This document shows, piece after piece, positions 18,801 through 27,011 of a stretch of DNA of 64,000 nt. The stretch covers positions 1 to 64,000 of the forward strand of contig JAFMHL010000017.1 of NCBI GenBank assembly GCA_017854535.1, given 5' to 3'. Origin of the DNA: Nitratireductor sp. GTDB taxonomy: Bacteria > Pseudomonadota > Alphaproteobacteria > Rhizobiales > Rhizobiaceae. The notes below the pieces were generated by a model. That model had not been told where the DNA came from. It made no database searches and was given only the letters and a program-made list of their open reading frames with translations. Both the position numbers and the translations under genes were made by a program. Position 1 is the stretch's first letter. Every line of letters begins with the position of its first letter.

Positions 18801-19350
18801 CGATTTGAGATATGGCGTGATTGTAGCGCTCTCGGTTATTTACATTATTCTAGCTTGGGTATTTTCCAGCTATTTTCTCCCCTTCGCAATCATGCTGATT
18901 ATTCCATTTGGCCTAGTGGGCGCAGTATTTGGCCATTGGATATTAGGATTTAAATTAAGCATCATGTCGTTTATAGCCCTGCTCGGTTTAACCGGGATTT
19001 TGGTCAATGATTCAATCATTCTGGTCAGTAGAATGCTGGAGCGCATTAAGGATGAAGGCGACAATCTTGTTGAAGCAGCTGCGGGCGCGAGCCGCGACAG
19101 ACTTCGTGCTGTCTTGTTAACCTCGCTGACGACGATTGGTGGGTTGATACCATTGATGTTTGAAAAAAGCGTACAGGCACAATTTATCTTGCCGATGGCT
19201 GTGACGATTATATTCGGTCTTGGAGTTGCAACGTTACTGGTATTGTTCCTTGTTCCAGCATTCATTTGTATTGGCGACGATATTCGCTGGTTGTTAAGAA
19301 CGGTTTTCAGTTCATCACGCGAACCGAAACGGCAGCTGCCAGCTGAATAA
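15898..19350 (+). CDS. RND efflux permease with a long central insertion
   Basis: Inner-membrane proton-driven RND transporter (AcrB/HAE1-like), 1150 residues. Duplicated architecture: TM1 near 32-48, large periplasmic loop, TM2-6 to about 497, then TM7 onward from about 630 with the second loop and TM8-12. The proton-relay pair is D410/D411 in GIIVDDAIVVGEH. Unusual for the family is an extra stretch at about 505-605 between TM6 and TM7 with two additional hydrophobic segments (about 512-527 and 555-580) and a charged tail. Paired with the upstream adaptor (ATG 3 bp after its stop). Probably an envelope-stress or drug pump; substrate not inferable. Confidence 0.92.
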   Translation: MAGQSDQGKLDDAAETGGIISIITRHPNAANLIMVMLILFGVFSLGRINTQFFPTLEIPNVTVTVSWPGASAEDIESNILQIIEPEVRFVDGVTKMDSYSREGSGTISLEFERTADMQKATADVESAVKAINNLPEDSDAPKIRRVAFFDRVAKISISGDVPENTLRVYAKTIRDDLIARGIDKVDFDGMRDPEIQVEIPERELRRVGMSIGDISQKIAGNSRDLPSGQMDGDVEKQIRTIAEFKDPKALGGIEVKSFASGEKILLKDLANIEFGYEDGDAQGLSKGKNAIQITIQRAPTADTLATAKILDDYLVELIDALPPGIVMQKYDVSADSLMARIMLLVWNGLTGLVIVVCTLFIFLNARVAFWVAAGIPVAMLATIGFMMLFGQTINMISLFALIMMLGIIVDDAIVVGEHTATRFALGDGPYEAAENGAGRMIVPVLAAMATTVAAFAPILLVRDTIGQIMGVMPVVVVAVLIASLIECFFILPGHLAHTLQPRQKKKWSFWRHLFFALVIGVFIIAVMTRTSHGAVDQFSAGFFGDIARFRTENGLLAFMAVLISASLLLGAALEAGFWISGKLFSRKASSATSGRLDLENENWFRRSFDRGFTKFRDGPFNVLVQLSITWRYVTVSIAIGIMMVVFYGLYLGGGRVQFEFFPSPESENINAHLTFNAGIPEAHVKEVVSAVEQSLAATENKLTGGNEKLVAAVFTTLGSSGRNVGDNLAQIRIQLTSSEERTVRTPEFVSEWRKNLPKVAGLKRVSVFESRGGPPGRDVDLEITGADVKTLKEAAAAITVIVEALPGVSGVSDDLPYGKPELIMQLTPRGSSLGFNIDDVGRQIREAFEGAIPRRFASGDDEVAIRVSRISKHEGTAALRNFELRSSTGEFVPLTEVVSLTERQGFSAIRRQNGKTIVSVTADLDSDILTTQQAVEQLEQSALPATASKFGVTYEFGGRNAEREKSFADLRYGVIVALSVIYIILAWVFSSYFLPFAIMLIIPFGLVGAVFGHWILGFKLSIMSFIALLGLTGILVNDSIILVSRMLERIKDEGDNLVEAAAGASRDRLRAVLLTSLTTIGGLIPLMFEKSVQAQFILPMAVTIIFGLGVATLLVLFLVPAFICIGDDIRWLLRTVFSSSREPKRQLPAE

Positions 19351-19391
19351 GGCTGAGCTTTTATAGCGTGTAGTGCTGAAAGCTGCGTTGT

Positions 19392-20876
19392 TTATACCCG
19401 CCAAAAGCGCGGTAGCAGCAATACAAGAACCGTCAAAAGTTCAAGTCGTCCAATCAGCATCGCTGCGGTTAAAATCCATTTTTGAAGCTCTGTCAGGCTC
19501 TTGAAGTTTCCGACAGGCCCGATGATATCGCCCATTCCTGGTCCAACATTGGCAAGCGCTGTGGCTGCTGCAGATGTTGCGGTAATGATATCCAAACCAG
19601 AAGCATTGAGCATAATCGTGACGATTGCAAAAATAATGGCGAATAGGAAAAAGAAATTCATAACAGCAGCAGAAACATCATCTTTCAGCAATTTGCCGTT
19701 ATAATGCATCACAAATATGCCGTTGGGTTGCAAGGTCCGTTTGATATGTTGTTTCAAGGTTTCAAAGAGGATTTGAAACCTGAAAATTTTAATACCGCAT
19801 GAGGTGGAGCCAGCGCAGCCGCCGATAAACATGATCAGGAAAAAGAATATCTGAGAAGAATATCCCCAAGAGCTATAGTCAGTCGTTGTATATCCTGTTC
19901 CAGTTACCAGTGATGTAACGTTCAGTAGAGAATGAAAAAATCCTAAAATCGGATTTTCTCTCTCGGGATGCAGCCACCAACCGACAAGCGTCAGAATAAA
20001 CAATAACCCTAAAAAAGTGCGAACCTGAGAATTGCGAAACAATGCGCCAACATTCCCGCCCATTGCCTGCACAAATAGAATAAATGGAATGGAGCCAGCA
20101 ACCATGAAAACCGTAGCAACGCCGTCGACCCAGTAGCTATCGAAATAAGCTAGAGAAGCGTCTTTGGTGGAAAAGCCGCCTGTTGCTACAGTCGTCATGG
20201 CGTGAATGACTGCGTCATCAATTTTCATTCCAACAGCCAAATAGGCAATTGTGCACATGAAGGTAATCAAGACGAACATCATAGTGAGCGACCCGGAAAT
20301 TTGTGTTGCCCGTGGCATGATTTTTTCAGCTGTATCAAAAGCTTCGATTTTGAAAAGCTGCATGCCGCCGATTTGTAACATCGGCAATACGGCAACGGCC
20401 ATCACAATGATACCAAGTCCCCCAAGCCATTGCTGAATGCCGCGCCACAATAAAATTCCCGGTGGTGCAAAGTCCAATCCGACAATCACAGTTGAACCTG
20501 TCGTAGTAATACCAGACATGGATTCAAACATCGCATCGGTGAAACTAGGAACAATGCCTGACCAGAGATAGGGAAGGGATCCAAAGAGTGGGAGTACAAT
20601 CCAGGCAAGCGTCACCATCACAAAGGCTTGGCGGGTACTCATGTGACTCGCGGTGCCGCGCGCGCCCGCATAAAGGCCTGCTCCAATCAGCGTGGTCAGC
20701 AGGGAAGCCGAGACAAAAACCTGCCAATCCAAATTATTCGCCAATACGTCGACAATTGCTGGGATCAACATGGAAACGCCAAGCGTCATCAACAATAACC
20801 CGTTGACTAGCATGATCGGTCGCATGACCGAAAAGAAATCCGGTTGTTTTGACTTAGTTGTATAAGGGGTTGGCAT
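19392..20876 (-). CDS. trkH: TrkH-family potassium uptake channel subunit
   Basis: Integral membrane protein of 494 residues belonging to the TrkH/KtrB superfamily (K+ channel-like, four pore loops). Pore-loop motifs are visible: SGITTTGSTV, TVATGGFSTKDASL, LVTGTGYTTTDYSSWG and ATALANVGPGMGD, each with the selectivity-filter glycine. It would work with a TrkA-type cytosolic regulatory ring, not encoded here. The long start overlaps the end of apaG by 23 bp, suggesting translational coupling; an in-frame ATG at 20825 is the alternative and would begin directly at the first membrane helix. Confidence 0.92.
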   Translation of the reverse strand: MPTPYTTKSKQPDFFSVMRPIMLVNGLLLMTLGVSMLIPAIVDVLANNLDWQVFVSASLLTTLIGAGLYAGARGTASHMSTRQAFVMVTLAWIVLPLFGSLPYLWSGIVPSFTDAMFESMSGITTTGSTVIVGLDFAPPGILLWRGIQQWLGGLGIIVMAVAVLPMLQIGGMQLFKIEAFDTAEKIMPRATQISGSLTMMFVLITFMCTIAYLAVGMKIDDAVIHAMTTVATGGFSTKDASLAYFDSYWVDGVATVFMVAGSIPFILFVQAMGGNVGALFRNSQVRTFLGLLFILTLVGWWLHPERENPILGFFHSLLNVTSLVTGTGYTTTDYSSWGYSSQIFFFLIMFIGGCAGSTSCGIKIFRFQILFETLKQHIKRTLQPNGIFVMHYNGKLLKDDVSAAVMNFFFLFAIIFAIVTIMLNASGLDIITATSAAATALANVGPGMGDIIGPVGNFKSLTELQKWILTAAMLIGRLELLTVLVLLLPRFWRV

Positions 20877-21246
20877 CTGGCAAATCCAGTGAGAATGCAG
20901 GAATGGCGACTTTTATCAGGGCGCCGTTTTGAATTTGCAACTCATAATGCCCGACCATTATTCCTGAGGGCGTTTTGAGCGGGCATCCACTGGTATATTC
21001 GTATTGTTCTCCCGGCGCTATTATGGGCTGCTCTCCAACAACGCCCTCACCAGCGACCTCCTCAATAGCTCCATTGCCATCGGTAATGTGCCAATAGCGA
21101 TTGAGCAGCTGAACCGTGTCCTTGCTGTCATTTTGAATGGTCACTTGGTATGCCCAAAAATACAGATTACGCTCAGGGTCAGAGCGTTCATCAATATAAA
21201 CTGGTAAGACGTTTACCGAAATGTCATGGGTGGTCTCAAGATACAT
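20854..21246 (-). CDS. apaG: ApaG-domain protein
   Basis: A 130-residue ApaG-fold (fibronectin-like beta sandwich) protein. Typical features: VLPVYIDERSDPERNLYFWAYQVTIQN, LLNRYWHITDGNG, VEEVAGEGVVGEQP-like segment (here IEEVAGEGVVGEQPII), the glycine-rich LxPGExYEYTSGCPL, and MVGHYELQ. Biochemical function is unsettled; the family binds nucleotides or pyrophosphate and related domains occur in eukaryotic F-box proteins. It overlaps trkH downstream. In rhizobia apaG commonly sits near hslO and metZ, which fits this neighbourhood (from memory). Confidence 0.93.
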   Translation of the reverse strand: MYLETTHDISVNVLPVYIDERSDPERNLYFWAYQVTIQNDSKDTVQLLNRYWHITDGNGAIEEVAGEGVVGEQPIIAPGEQYEYTSGCPLKTPSGIMVGHYELQIQNGALIKVAIPAFSLDLPDANPLYN

Positions 21247-21388
21247 GGGCGGCGTTTATCCGTTTAAAACCCTAGTGTGAATTGCCAATGCGTTTCAGGC
21301 AAGTGTGATTGGCATGTTATCCATTAAATCGATATAGGGTCGAAGGCAAGAATTCCGCATTTCAATTTGAGCAGGCTAGGAAGTAATT

Positions 21389-21997
21389 ATGCTGGATGGC
21401 AGCGCAAGAAAACTAATAGATCCTTATCTGATGGCGCTCGCTGAAAAATTGAAGGCGACTGGCATAACGCCGGATCAGGTGACCATTGGTGGTTTTGTTA
21501 TCGGTCTATTGGCCGCGATGGCGATTTCGATGCAATGGTTTTTTGTCGGAATGATCTTGCTGCTTATCAGTCGTCTTGCCGATGGTCTGGATGGTTCACT
21601 CGCAAAACTGACCCGCTCTACCGATTTTGGCGGCTATCTTGATATCGTGTTGGACTTTGCATTTTACGGGGTCATCCCGCTAGCGTTTATTGTTGCCAAT
21701 CCGGAAACAAACGCTCTGGCGGGGGCCGTCTTGATTTTATCCTTTTACGTCAATGGCGCCAGTTTTCTGGCCTATGCTGGTTTGGCACAAAAAAGAGGCT
21801 TATCCAGCGAAGTACGCGGAGCAAAGTCGATATATTTTACGACCGGATTGGCCGAAGCAACTGAGACGCTAGCTGTCTTTGTGCTGGTCTGTCTGTTCCC
21901 ATCATGGTTCCCGGTTTTGGCTTATCTGTTTGCCGCCATTTGTTTTTACACAGCTCTCGCCCGCATTATGCAGGCAAAAGAACAATTTGAGAACTAA
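21389..21997 (+). CDS. CDP-alcohol phosphatidyltransferase family protein
   Basis: A 202-residue polytopic membrane enzyme that transfers a phosphoalcohol from a CDP-activated donor. The family motif is readable as D65-G-x-D68-G-x3-K with G and D85/D89 following (ADGLDGSLAKLT ... GGYLDIVLDF); the usual AR is AK here. About five to six hydrophobic segments. The product lipid or alcohol cannot be told from sequence. The 3' end overlaps the convergent metZ stop by 4 bp. The 142-bp region upstream, divergent from apaG, presumably contains both promoters. Confidence 0.88.
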   Translation: MLDGSARKLIDPYLMALAEKLKATGITPDQVTIGGFVIGLLAAMAISMQWFFVGMILLLISRLADGLDGSLAKLTRSTDFGGYLDIVLDFAFYGVIPLAFIVANPETNALAGAVLILSFYVNGASFLAYAGLAQKRGLSSEVRGAKSIYFTTGLAEATETLAVFVLVCLFPSWFPVLAYLFAAICFYTALARIMQAKEQFEN

Positions 21998-23196
21998 ACC
22001 TGCGCCGATGCGTGTAATGCCTGCTCAATATCCAACGCCAAATCTTCGCTGTCTTCTAGCCCAACAGAAAAGCGGATCAATCCATCACTAATCCCCAATT
22101 CAATTCGATCTTCATCTGATAGATTTTTATGGGTTGTCGTTGACGGGTGTGTCACAAGACTTTTGGCGTCCCCAAGATTATTGGAAATACGAATTATCTG
22201 AAGTGCATTTTCGAATGCAAAAGCTGCTTTTTTCCCACCGTCAATTTCAAAAGCTAAAAGCGTTGAGCCGCCTTTCATCTGTTTTTGAGCAAGGTCGTAT
22301 TGGGGATGACTTTCATGTCCAGGATAGATCACGCGAAGGATATCTTTCCGCCCATGTAAAAGATTGGTTAGTGCCGTGGCTGTCTCCGTTTGCTGGCGCA
22401 CCCGTAAGGAAAGGGTTTCTAATCCCTTGAGCAAAACCCAAGCATTAAATGGGCTAAGGCTTGGTCCTGTATGACGGAAATAGTCATGTAAATGCTCGTC
22501 AATCCAATCCTTGGAAGAAAGAACTACCCCGCCAAGGCATCGTCCTTGACCATCAATATGCTTGGTTGCCGAGTAAACCACGATGTCAGCCCCAAGCTCC
22601 AAGGGTGATTGCAGCATCGGCGTTGCAAATACATTATCGACGATCAGTTTGGCATTATTTTCGTGAGCAATATCTGCAATGGCGCGGATATCGCAAAGCT
22701 CCAAGGTCGGATTTGTTGGGCTTTCTAGAAAAAACACTTTTGTTGAAGGCCTTACCGCAGCTTTCCAAGCTTGTAGGTCTTTGCCATCAATGAGAGTGCA
22801 TTCGATGCCATAGGAAGGCATTAATTTCTCAACAACCCATCTACAGGAGCCAAACAAGGCTTTAGCCGCAACAATATGATCGCCATATTTTAGTTGGCAG
22901 CCAATGGCACTTGCAACAGCGGCCATGCCCGAAGCGGTAGCCCGCGCGTCTTCCGCTCCTTCAAGCAAACACATACGTTGTTCAAACATATGCACCGTTG
23001 GATTGGCATATCTTGAATAGATAAAGCCTTCTTCATCCCCCTTGAAGCGGGCTTCAGCAGATTCGGCGCTGTCGTACACAAAGCCTTGGGTCAGATAAAG
23101 TGCCTCGGAAGTTTCGCCAAATGAAGAGCGCATCGTGCCGCCATGCACCAAAGAGGTGGTCGGTTTCCAATTCGTAGGTTTCGATAGGTCTTTCAT
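21994..23196 (-). CDS. metZ: O-succinylhomoserine sulfhydrylase
   Basis: PLP-dependent Cys/Met-metabolism enzyme making homocysteine directly from O-succinylhomoserine and sulfide. 400 residues from the ATG preceded by GGAG. Motifs: GFVYDSAESAEARF, YSRYANPTV, ATASGMAAV, LESPTNPTLEL, DNVFATP, and the PLP lysine K212 in VYSATKHIDGQG. The frame stays open for 72 more codons upstream, but those codons encode the riboswitch and terminator leader and are not protein-like. Control by SAM through the SAM-II aptamer and attenuator just upstream strongly supports a methionine-pathway role and the choice of metZ over metB or cysteine lyases. Confidence 0.93.
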   Translation of the reverse strand: MKDLSKPTNWKPTTSLVHGGTMRSSFGETSEALYLTQGFVYDSAESAEARFKGDEEGFIYSRYANPTVHMFEQRMCLLEGAEDARATASGMAAVASAIGCQLKYGDHIVAAKALFGSCRWVVEKLMPSYGIECTLIDGKDLQAWKAAVRPSTKVFFLESPTNPTLELCDIRAIADIAHENNAKLIVDNVFATPMLQSPLELGADIVVYSATKHIDGQGRCLGGVVLSSKDWIDEHLHDYFRHTGPSLSPFNAWVLLKGLETLSLRVRQQTETATALTNLLHGRKDILRVIYPGHESHPQYDLAQKQMKGGSTLLAFEIDGGKKAAFAFENALQIIRISNNLGDAKSLVTHPSTTTHKNLSDEDRIELGISDGLIRFSVGLEDSEDLALDIEQALHASAQV

Positions 23197-23212
23197 GGCA
23201 TGCTCCAAAAAC

Positions 23213-23241
23213 AAAAAAATCCAGTTAGCATCGCTAACCAG
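23213..23241 (-). terminator. Attenuator terminator between SAM-II and metZ
   Basis: On the metZ strand a 9-bp stem (CTGGTTAGC / GCTAACTGG, two G-U pairs, GAT loop) is followed by ATTTTTTT. It lies 20 nt after the riboswitch and 17 nt before the metZ ATG. The 5' arm contains TTAGCGAT, complementary to GTCGCTAA in the aptamer core, so the aptamer strand can act as antiterminator. Confidence 0.8.
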
Positions 23242-23260
23242 ATTCCAACCTGCTCTCGCA

Positions 23261-23320
23261 GACGGCCCTTTTAGCGACTTATTTAAAGTGGCTGCAAGCC
23301 GACCGGCCCAAATCACCACT
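23261..23320 (-). ncRNA. SAM-II riboswitch
   Basis: The minus strand carries the conserved SAM-II (metA-type) elements in order: AGTGGTGATTTG, a GGCC/GGTC stem segment, GGCTTGCAGCC (23290-23300), the ACTTTAAATAAGT segment, and the pseudoknot-forming core GCTAAAAGGG (23266-23275). This class binds S-adenosylmethionine through an H-type pseudoknot and is typical of alphaproteobacterial methionine genes. Position directly upstream of metZ agrees with the known distribution. SAM binding should lock GCTAA in the pseudoknot, leaving the downstream terminator free to form and switching metZ off. Confidence 0.92.
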
Positions 23321-23431
23321 GAATTCAAAAACTCAATTAACAGTGGTTTACGCGTGAAAGGCCTTTGCGTCAATGCTATGATTAAGTACACAGGCTGAAA
23401 CAGGGACTGCAAACCAACGATCAGAGTTTAA

Positions 23432-24526
23432 ATGCCAATGGAAAAGCAAGAAACCGGGATTTTACCCGACAGCCATATCGAGAAGCTTTTTGCCGAAGGC
23501 GCACTAAAAACCATCAAAGCGCTGGATGATGATCAAATCCAGCCGGCAAGTCTGGATCTTCGGTTGGGCGAAATAGCTTATCGGGTCCGCGCATCCTTCC
23601 TCCCGGGAAAAAGTTCGGTGCAGGAAAAACTGGAACGCTTTAAGTTACATGAGTTCGACCTGACAAAAGGCGCTGTGCTCGAAACAGGCTGTGTATATAT
23701 TGTTCCATTGTTGGAGAGTTTGGCCCTGCCAGACCATATAGAAGCCTCAGCAAATCCAAAAAGCTCTACGGGTCGTCTTGATATTTTCACACGTGTAATC
23801 ACGGACTACTCTCAGGGCTTTGACCAGATTGCAAAAGGTTATAAAGGCCAGCTCTATCTTGAAATTAGCCCCAGCACTTTTCCCGTAGTTGTGAAAACTG
23901 GTTCGCGGTTGTCTCAAATACGGTTTCGGATTGGCCATTCTTTGCTTTCTGATGCTGATCTGCTGAAATTGCATAAAACCGAAACTCTGGTTGCCACGTC
24001 AGATCCCAATATCCACAATCAAGGTATCGGATTATCGATTGATTTGACTGGGGATGAAAACGGATTGGTTGGTTATCGGGGAAAGCGTCACACTGGCGTA
24101 GTAAATGTAGACCAAAAAGCAGCCCTAGAAATACACGATTTTTGGGAGCCGATCTACAACCATGGTTCGCAAGACATCGTCCTTGATCCCGACGAATTTT
24201 ATATTTTGGTGTCTCAAGAGGCAGTCCATGTGCCACCTCTATATGCTGCTGAGATGGTGCCTTTTGATCCATTGGTTGGTGAATTCCGCGTCCATTATGC
24301 AGGCTTTTTTGATCCGGGTTTCGGGCATGCTAAGGCTGGCGGAAAAGGTGCGCGCGGGGTCTTGGAAGTGCGAAGTCACGAAGTGCCATTTATCCTTGAG
24401 CACGGACAATTGGTCGGTAGGCTGGTCTATGAAAAAATGTTAGCCCGCCCTTCAGCGCTTTATGGGCAGTTGGCGACATCCAACTATCAGGCGCAAGGCT
24501 TGAAGCTTTCTAAGCATTTTAAGTAA
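23432..24526 (+). CDS. dcd: dCTP deaminase, long two-domain form
   Basis: 2'-deoxycytidine 5'-triphosphate deaminase, 364 residues, producing dUTP for thymidylate synthesis. It belongs to the long form seen in rhizobia, roughly twice the trimeric E. coli type and built from two dUTPase-like jelly rolls. Features: IQPASLDLRLGEIAYRVRASFL at the N-terminus (in outline), SANPKSSTGRLDIFTRVITDY with the active-site SS-GR pattern, GQLYLEISPSTFPVVVK, and the second-domain YAAEMVPFDPLVGEFRVHYAGFFDPGFG. Start chosen at ATG 23432; a second ATG two codons on is equally possible. One base separates its stop from the convergent glycosyltransferase gene. Confidence 0.92.
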   Translation: MPMEKQETGILPDSHIEKLFAEGALKTIKALDDDQIQPASLDLRLGEIAYRVRASFLPGKSSVQEKLERFKLHEFDLTKGAVLETGCVYIVPLLESLALPDHIEASANPKSSTGRLDIFTRVITDYSQGFDQIAKGYKGQLYLEISPSTFPVVVKTGSRLSQIRFRIGHSLLSDADLLKLHKTETLVATSDPNIHNQGIGLSIDLTGDENGLVGYRGKRHTGVVNVDQKAALEIHDFWEPIYNHGSQDIVLDPDEFYILVSQEAVHVPPLYAAEMVPFDPLVGEFRVHYAGFFDPGFGHAKAGGKGARGVLEVRSHEVPFILEHGQLVGRLVYEKMLARPSALYGQLATSNYQAQGLKLSKHFK

Positions 24527-24527
24527 T

Positions 24528-26045
24528 TTATTTCGTCACGGATATTTGATTTTCAATTGGCGGCCTGTTCTTGCTGCCATGGCTTGTCTTTTCCCAGTTG
24601 TGGGGACTGAATATCAATTGATAGAGCGCTCTCCATCCTGCGACAGAAACCATCAGCCAGTAAATTGGTAGTAGAAGTATATATGCCTGTAACGATTGTT
24701 TTCTCGTTTGCCTTAATGTGGCAAATGCCAGGGCACCATAGGTGGTATATCCAGCAACCAAGTTAAAGGTGCTCAACCCAGTAATAGCCACCTCATAAGT
24801 GCTTAAGCTATTGCCAGAAAAATAATTTGTGATTTGAAAAATAAATGCGCCTAGAAACAACGGGTGGATGAGCACCGATACCACGACGCTTGTTAAAATC
24901 ATGTTGAATTTGAAAAAATTTGCAGGGCCAATGTCACTGAACAACCGCGCAGGTTGCCGCAAATGTACCAACAATGTTTGCATCCATCCCTTGAGCCAAC
25001 GGGTTCTTTGTTTGGTCCAAGCAACATAGTCGGTGGGAGCTTCTTCATAGGTAGGTAAATTTATCACGTCACATAGCTTGCCTTTTCGCGCAAGCCGAAT
25101 CCCTAAATCCGCATCTTCCGTCACGTTGTACGAATCCCACCCGCCAGCTTCTTTTAGATCCTTTAATTTGAAATGATTCGATGTTCCACCAAGTGGCATG
25201 GGGGCTTGATGGTTTGCTATCGCCGGTAAAATACCATGAAATAATGTGATGTATTCTATTGCAAAAAGACGTGTTAAAATACTCTCCATTTCATTATCTA
25301 TGGTCAGGGGTGCCTGTAGACATACAACCTGATCAGATGATTTATTGAAAGTTGCAACAGCTTCCAGCAGTTGATCTGGATGCGGCCTATCTTCCGCGTC
25401 GTAAATGACTAGATAGTCATCTTCTACCCGTCGAAGGGCATAATTTAATGCACGTGGTTTTGTTCGTAACTTTCCCTCTGGAACGATGATGAGAAAAAAC
25501 CCATCTGGTAAAGTCTGTTTTTCTATCGCGGAAACTGTCTCTTGGTCTGAGGCCTCACAAAGAAAGTAAACTTCTTTCTTACCTTTGCTCCAGCGAAGTC
25601 GATCTAAACTGGTAATTAGATCACCAATCATGTTTGGTTCTTTATAGAGCGCACTTAAGATTACATATTTTTGTTGGGGCATTTCATCAGAAAAGTCGAA
25701 GATGTCGATTGGCTGCTTGCCAAAATCAGCAAGGACCCAAGCTCTAAATAAGACGACGCTGAGATAAAAAAAGCTGAATACAGCTGCCAAGATCACCATG
25801 GTCAGGTTTGGAAGGAATATGAAACCAGTAACCGTTAGCAGCGCCAATGAAGCAAGAAAGACTGTCTGGTTTTGTGTTAATCCGGTTTTCGAGCTCAACC
25901 CCTCATCAATGAGTTTGAAGTCGGTACCTGTATTGTTATGCCGCACTAAAAATTGTTTTTGTGCGCGTTTCAGGGTTTGAGCGATTTCAGCTCGTCGCAA
26001 TTTTATCTTTTCCGCAAATTTGCGGTGTTCCCCTAATCCGTCCAA
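24528..26045 (-). CDS. Processive family 2 glycosyltransferase
   Basis: Membrane glycosyltransferase of 505 residues, GT2/cellulose-synthase-like. Two hydrophobic segments near 65-110, then the GT-A catalytic domain with SALYKEPNMIGDLITSLDRL, the DxD-type VIYDAEDRPHPDQ, the acceptor-site TEDADLGIRLARKG, and the processive-type QRTRWLKGWMQ; three to four C-terminal membrane helices follow. This layout is typical of enzymes that polymerise and export a glycan, but the product cannot be deduced and there is no partner (PilZ, periplasmic hydrolase, export pore) next to it. The start is a TTG; no ATG is available before the domain. Monocistronic in appearance. Confidence 0.88.
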   Translation of the reverse strand: MDGLGEHRKFAEKIKLRRAEIAQTLKRAQKQFLVRHNNTGTDFKLIDEGLSSKTGLTQNQTVFLASLALLTVTGFIFLPNLTMVILAAVFSFFYLSVVLFRAWVLADFGKQPIDIFDFSDEMPQQKYVILSALYKEPNMIGDLITSLDRLRWSKGKKEVYFLCEASDQETVSAIEKQTLPDGFFLIIVPEGKLRTKPRALNYALRRVEDDYLVIYDAEDRPHPDQLLEAVATFNKSSDQVVCLQAPLTIDNEMESILTRLFAIEYITLFHGILPAIANHQAPMPLGGTSNHFKLKDLKEAGGWDSYNVTEDADLGIRLARKGKLCDVINLPTYEEAPTDYVAWTKQRTRWLKGWMQTLLVHLRQPARLFSDIGPANFFKFNMILTSVVVSVLIHPLFLGAFIFQITNYFSGNSLSTYEVAITGLSTFNLVAGYTTYGALAFATLRQTRKQSLQAYILLLPIYWLMVSVAGWRALYQLIFSPHNWEKTSHGSKNRPPIENQISVTK

Positions 26046-26149
26046 CCTGCTAAATCATCCTTATTGGTTGATGAACGGATAGATTGCTTTTATCTACCCA
26101 CCAGCAATCTTACACGTTTTAAGTGCAGTGAATAGATGGCAGACCGACA

Positions 26150-26992
26150 TTGAAAATTTCAAAGACATCCCTTTTTGTTACGATAATTTTGCTGTTTTCG
26201 GCGATTATGGCAAATGCACAAAATGTTCTTATTCCGAATTTTTGGGATCCGAATGAGAGATTTGTGAAACCGGACCTGTCATCCAAACCCCGCATTAAGT
26301 TTCTGACGACTACAGATTTTCCGCCATTTAATTTCATTGATCGAAGAAAACGTCTTTCCGGCTTCAATATAGAACTTGCAAGGGCGATTTGCGCTGAATT
26401 GGAAGTCCTTTCCAAATGTCAGATCCAAGCGCTACCCTGGGATGAACTCGAAAAGGCCATGGAAGCAGGTGAGGGCGACGCAATTATTGCGGGTATTGAA
26501 ATCAGCGCTGAAAGCAGAGGGAAATACAGCTTTTCCAGGCCATATCTGCAAATTCCAGGACGTTTTATCACACGTAAAGATGTATTACTGGAGGAGCCGA
26601 TCTACGATGCTTTGTTCAAGAAAACCGTTGGGGTTGTCGCTGATTCTGAGCATCAAGAGTATTTTTCGCTCACATTTGTAGAGCGGGCTTTCAAACCTTA
26701 TCAAACGCGTCAACTGGCGTTTAACGCTCTTAAAACTGGCGAGGTTGATGCGGTCTTTACAGATTCGCTTTCTGCGTCTTTTTGGTTGGCTTCTGCAGCG
26801 GCAGATGATTGTTGCAGGTTTTCCGGGGGGCCTTATCTTTCCGAAGAGTATTTCGGTCTTGGCCTAGCAATTGCTGCGTCAAAAACCGATTCTGATCTGG
26901 TTGCAGGCTTTGACTACGCTCTGAAGGCAATCAATGACAAAGGGATCTTCAAAGAACTCTATCTTCGCTATTTTCCCTTCGGTCTTTTCTGA
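26150..26992 (+). CDS. Family 3 extracellular solute-binding protein
   Basis: Periplasmic binding protein of 280 residues with a signal peptide (hydrophobic core about 7-20, ANAQ cleavage near 23). The bacterial solute-binding family 3 pattern is visible: FLTTTDFPPFNFIDRRKRLSGFNIEL, ALPWDELEKAMEAGEGDAIIAG, YSFSRPYLQIPGRF, KTVGVVADSEHQE and GEVDAVFTDSLSASFWL. Such proteins usually bind amino acids or small polar compounds for ABC uptake, but no permease or ATPase gene is nearby, so it is either an orphan receptor or works with distant components. TTG start. The ligand is unknown. Confidence 0.85.
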   Translation: MKISKTSLFVTIILLFSAIMANAQNVLIPNFWDPNERFVKPDLSSKPRIKFLTTTDFPPFNFIDRRKRLSGFNIELARAICAELEVLSKCQIQALPWDELEKAMEAGEGDAIIAGIEISAESRGKYSFSRPYLQIPGRFITRKDVLLEEPIYDALFKKTVGVVADSEHQEYFSLTFVERAFKPYQTRQLAFNALKTGEVDAVFTDSLSASFWLASAAADDCCRFSGGPYLSEEYFGLGLAIAASKTDSDLVAGFDYALKAINDKGIFKELYLRYFPFGLF

Positions 26993-27011
26993 TCCAATTC
27001 GGAGCATTTAG

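Noticed and set aside
23197-23412. N-terminal extension of metZ by 72 codons
   Set aside because: The segment encodes the SAM-II riboswitch and terminator; the ATG at 23196 has a GGAG site and the family start.
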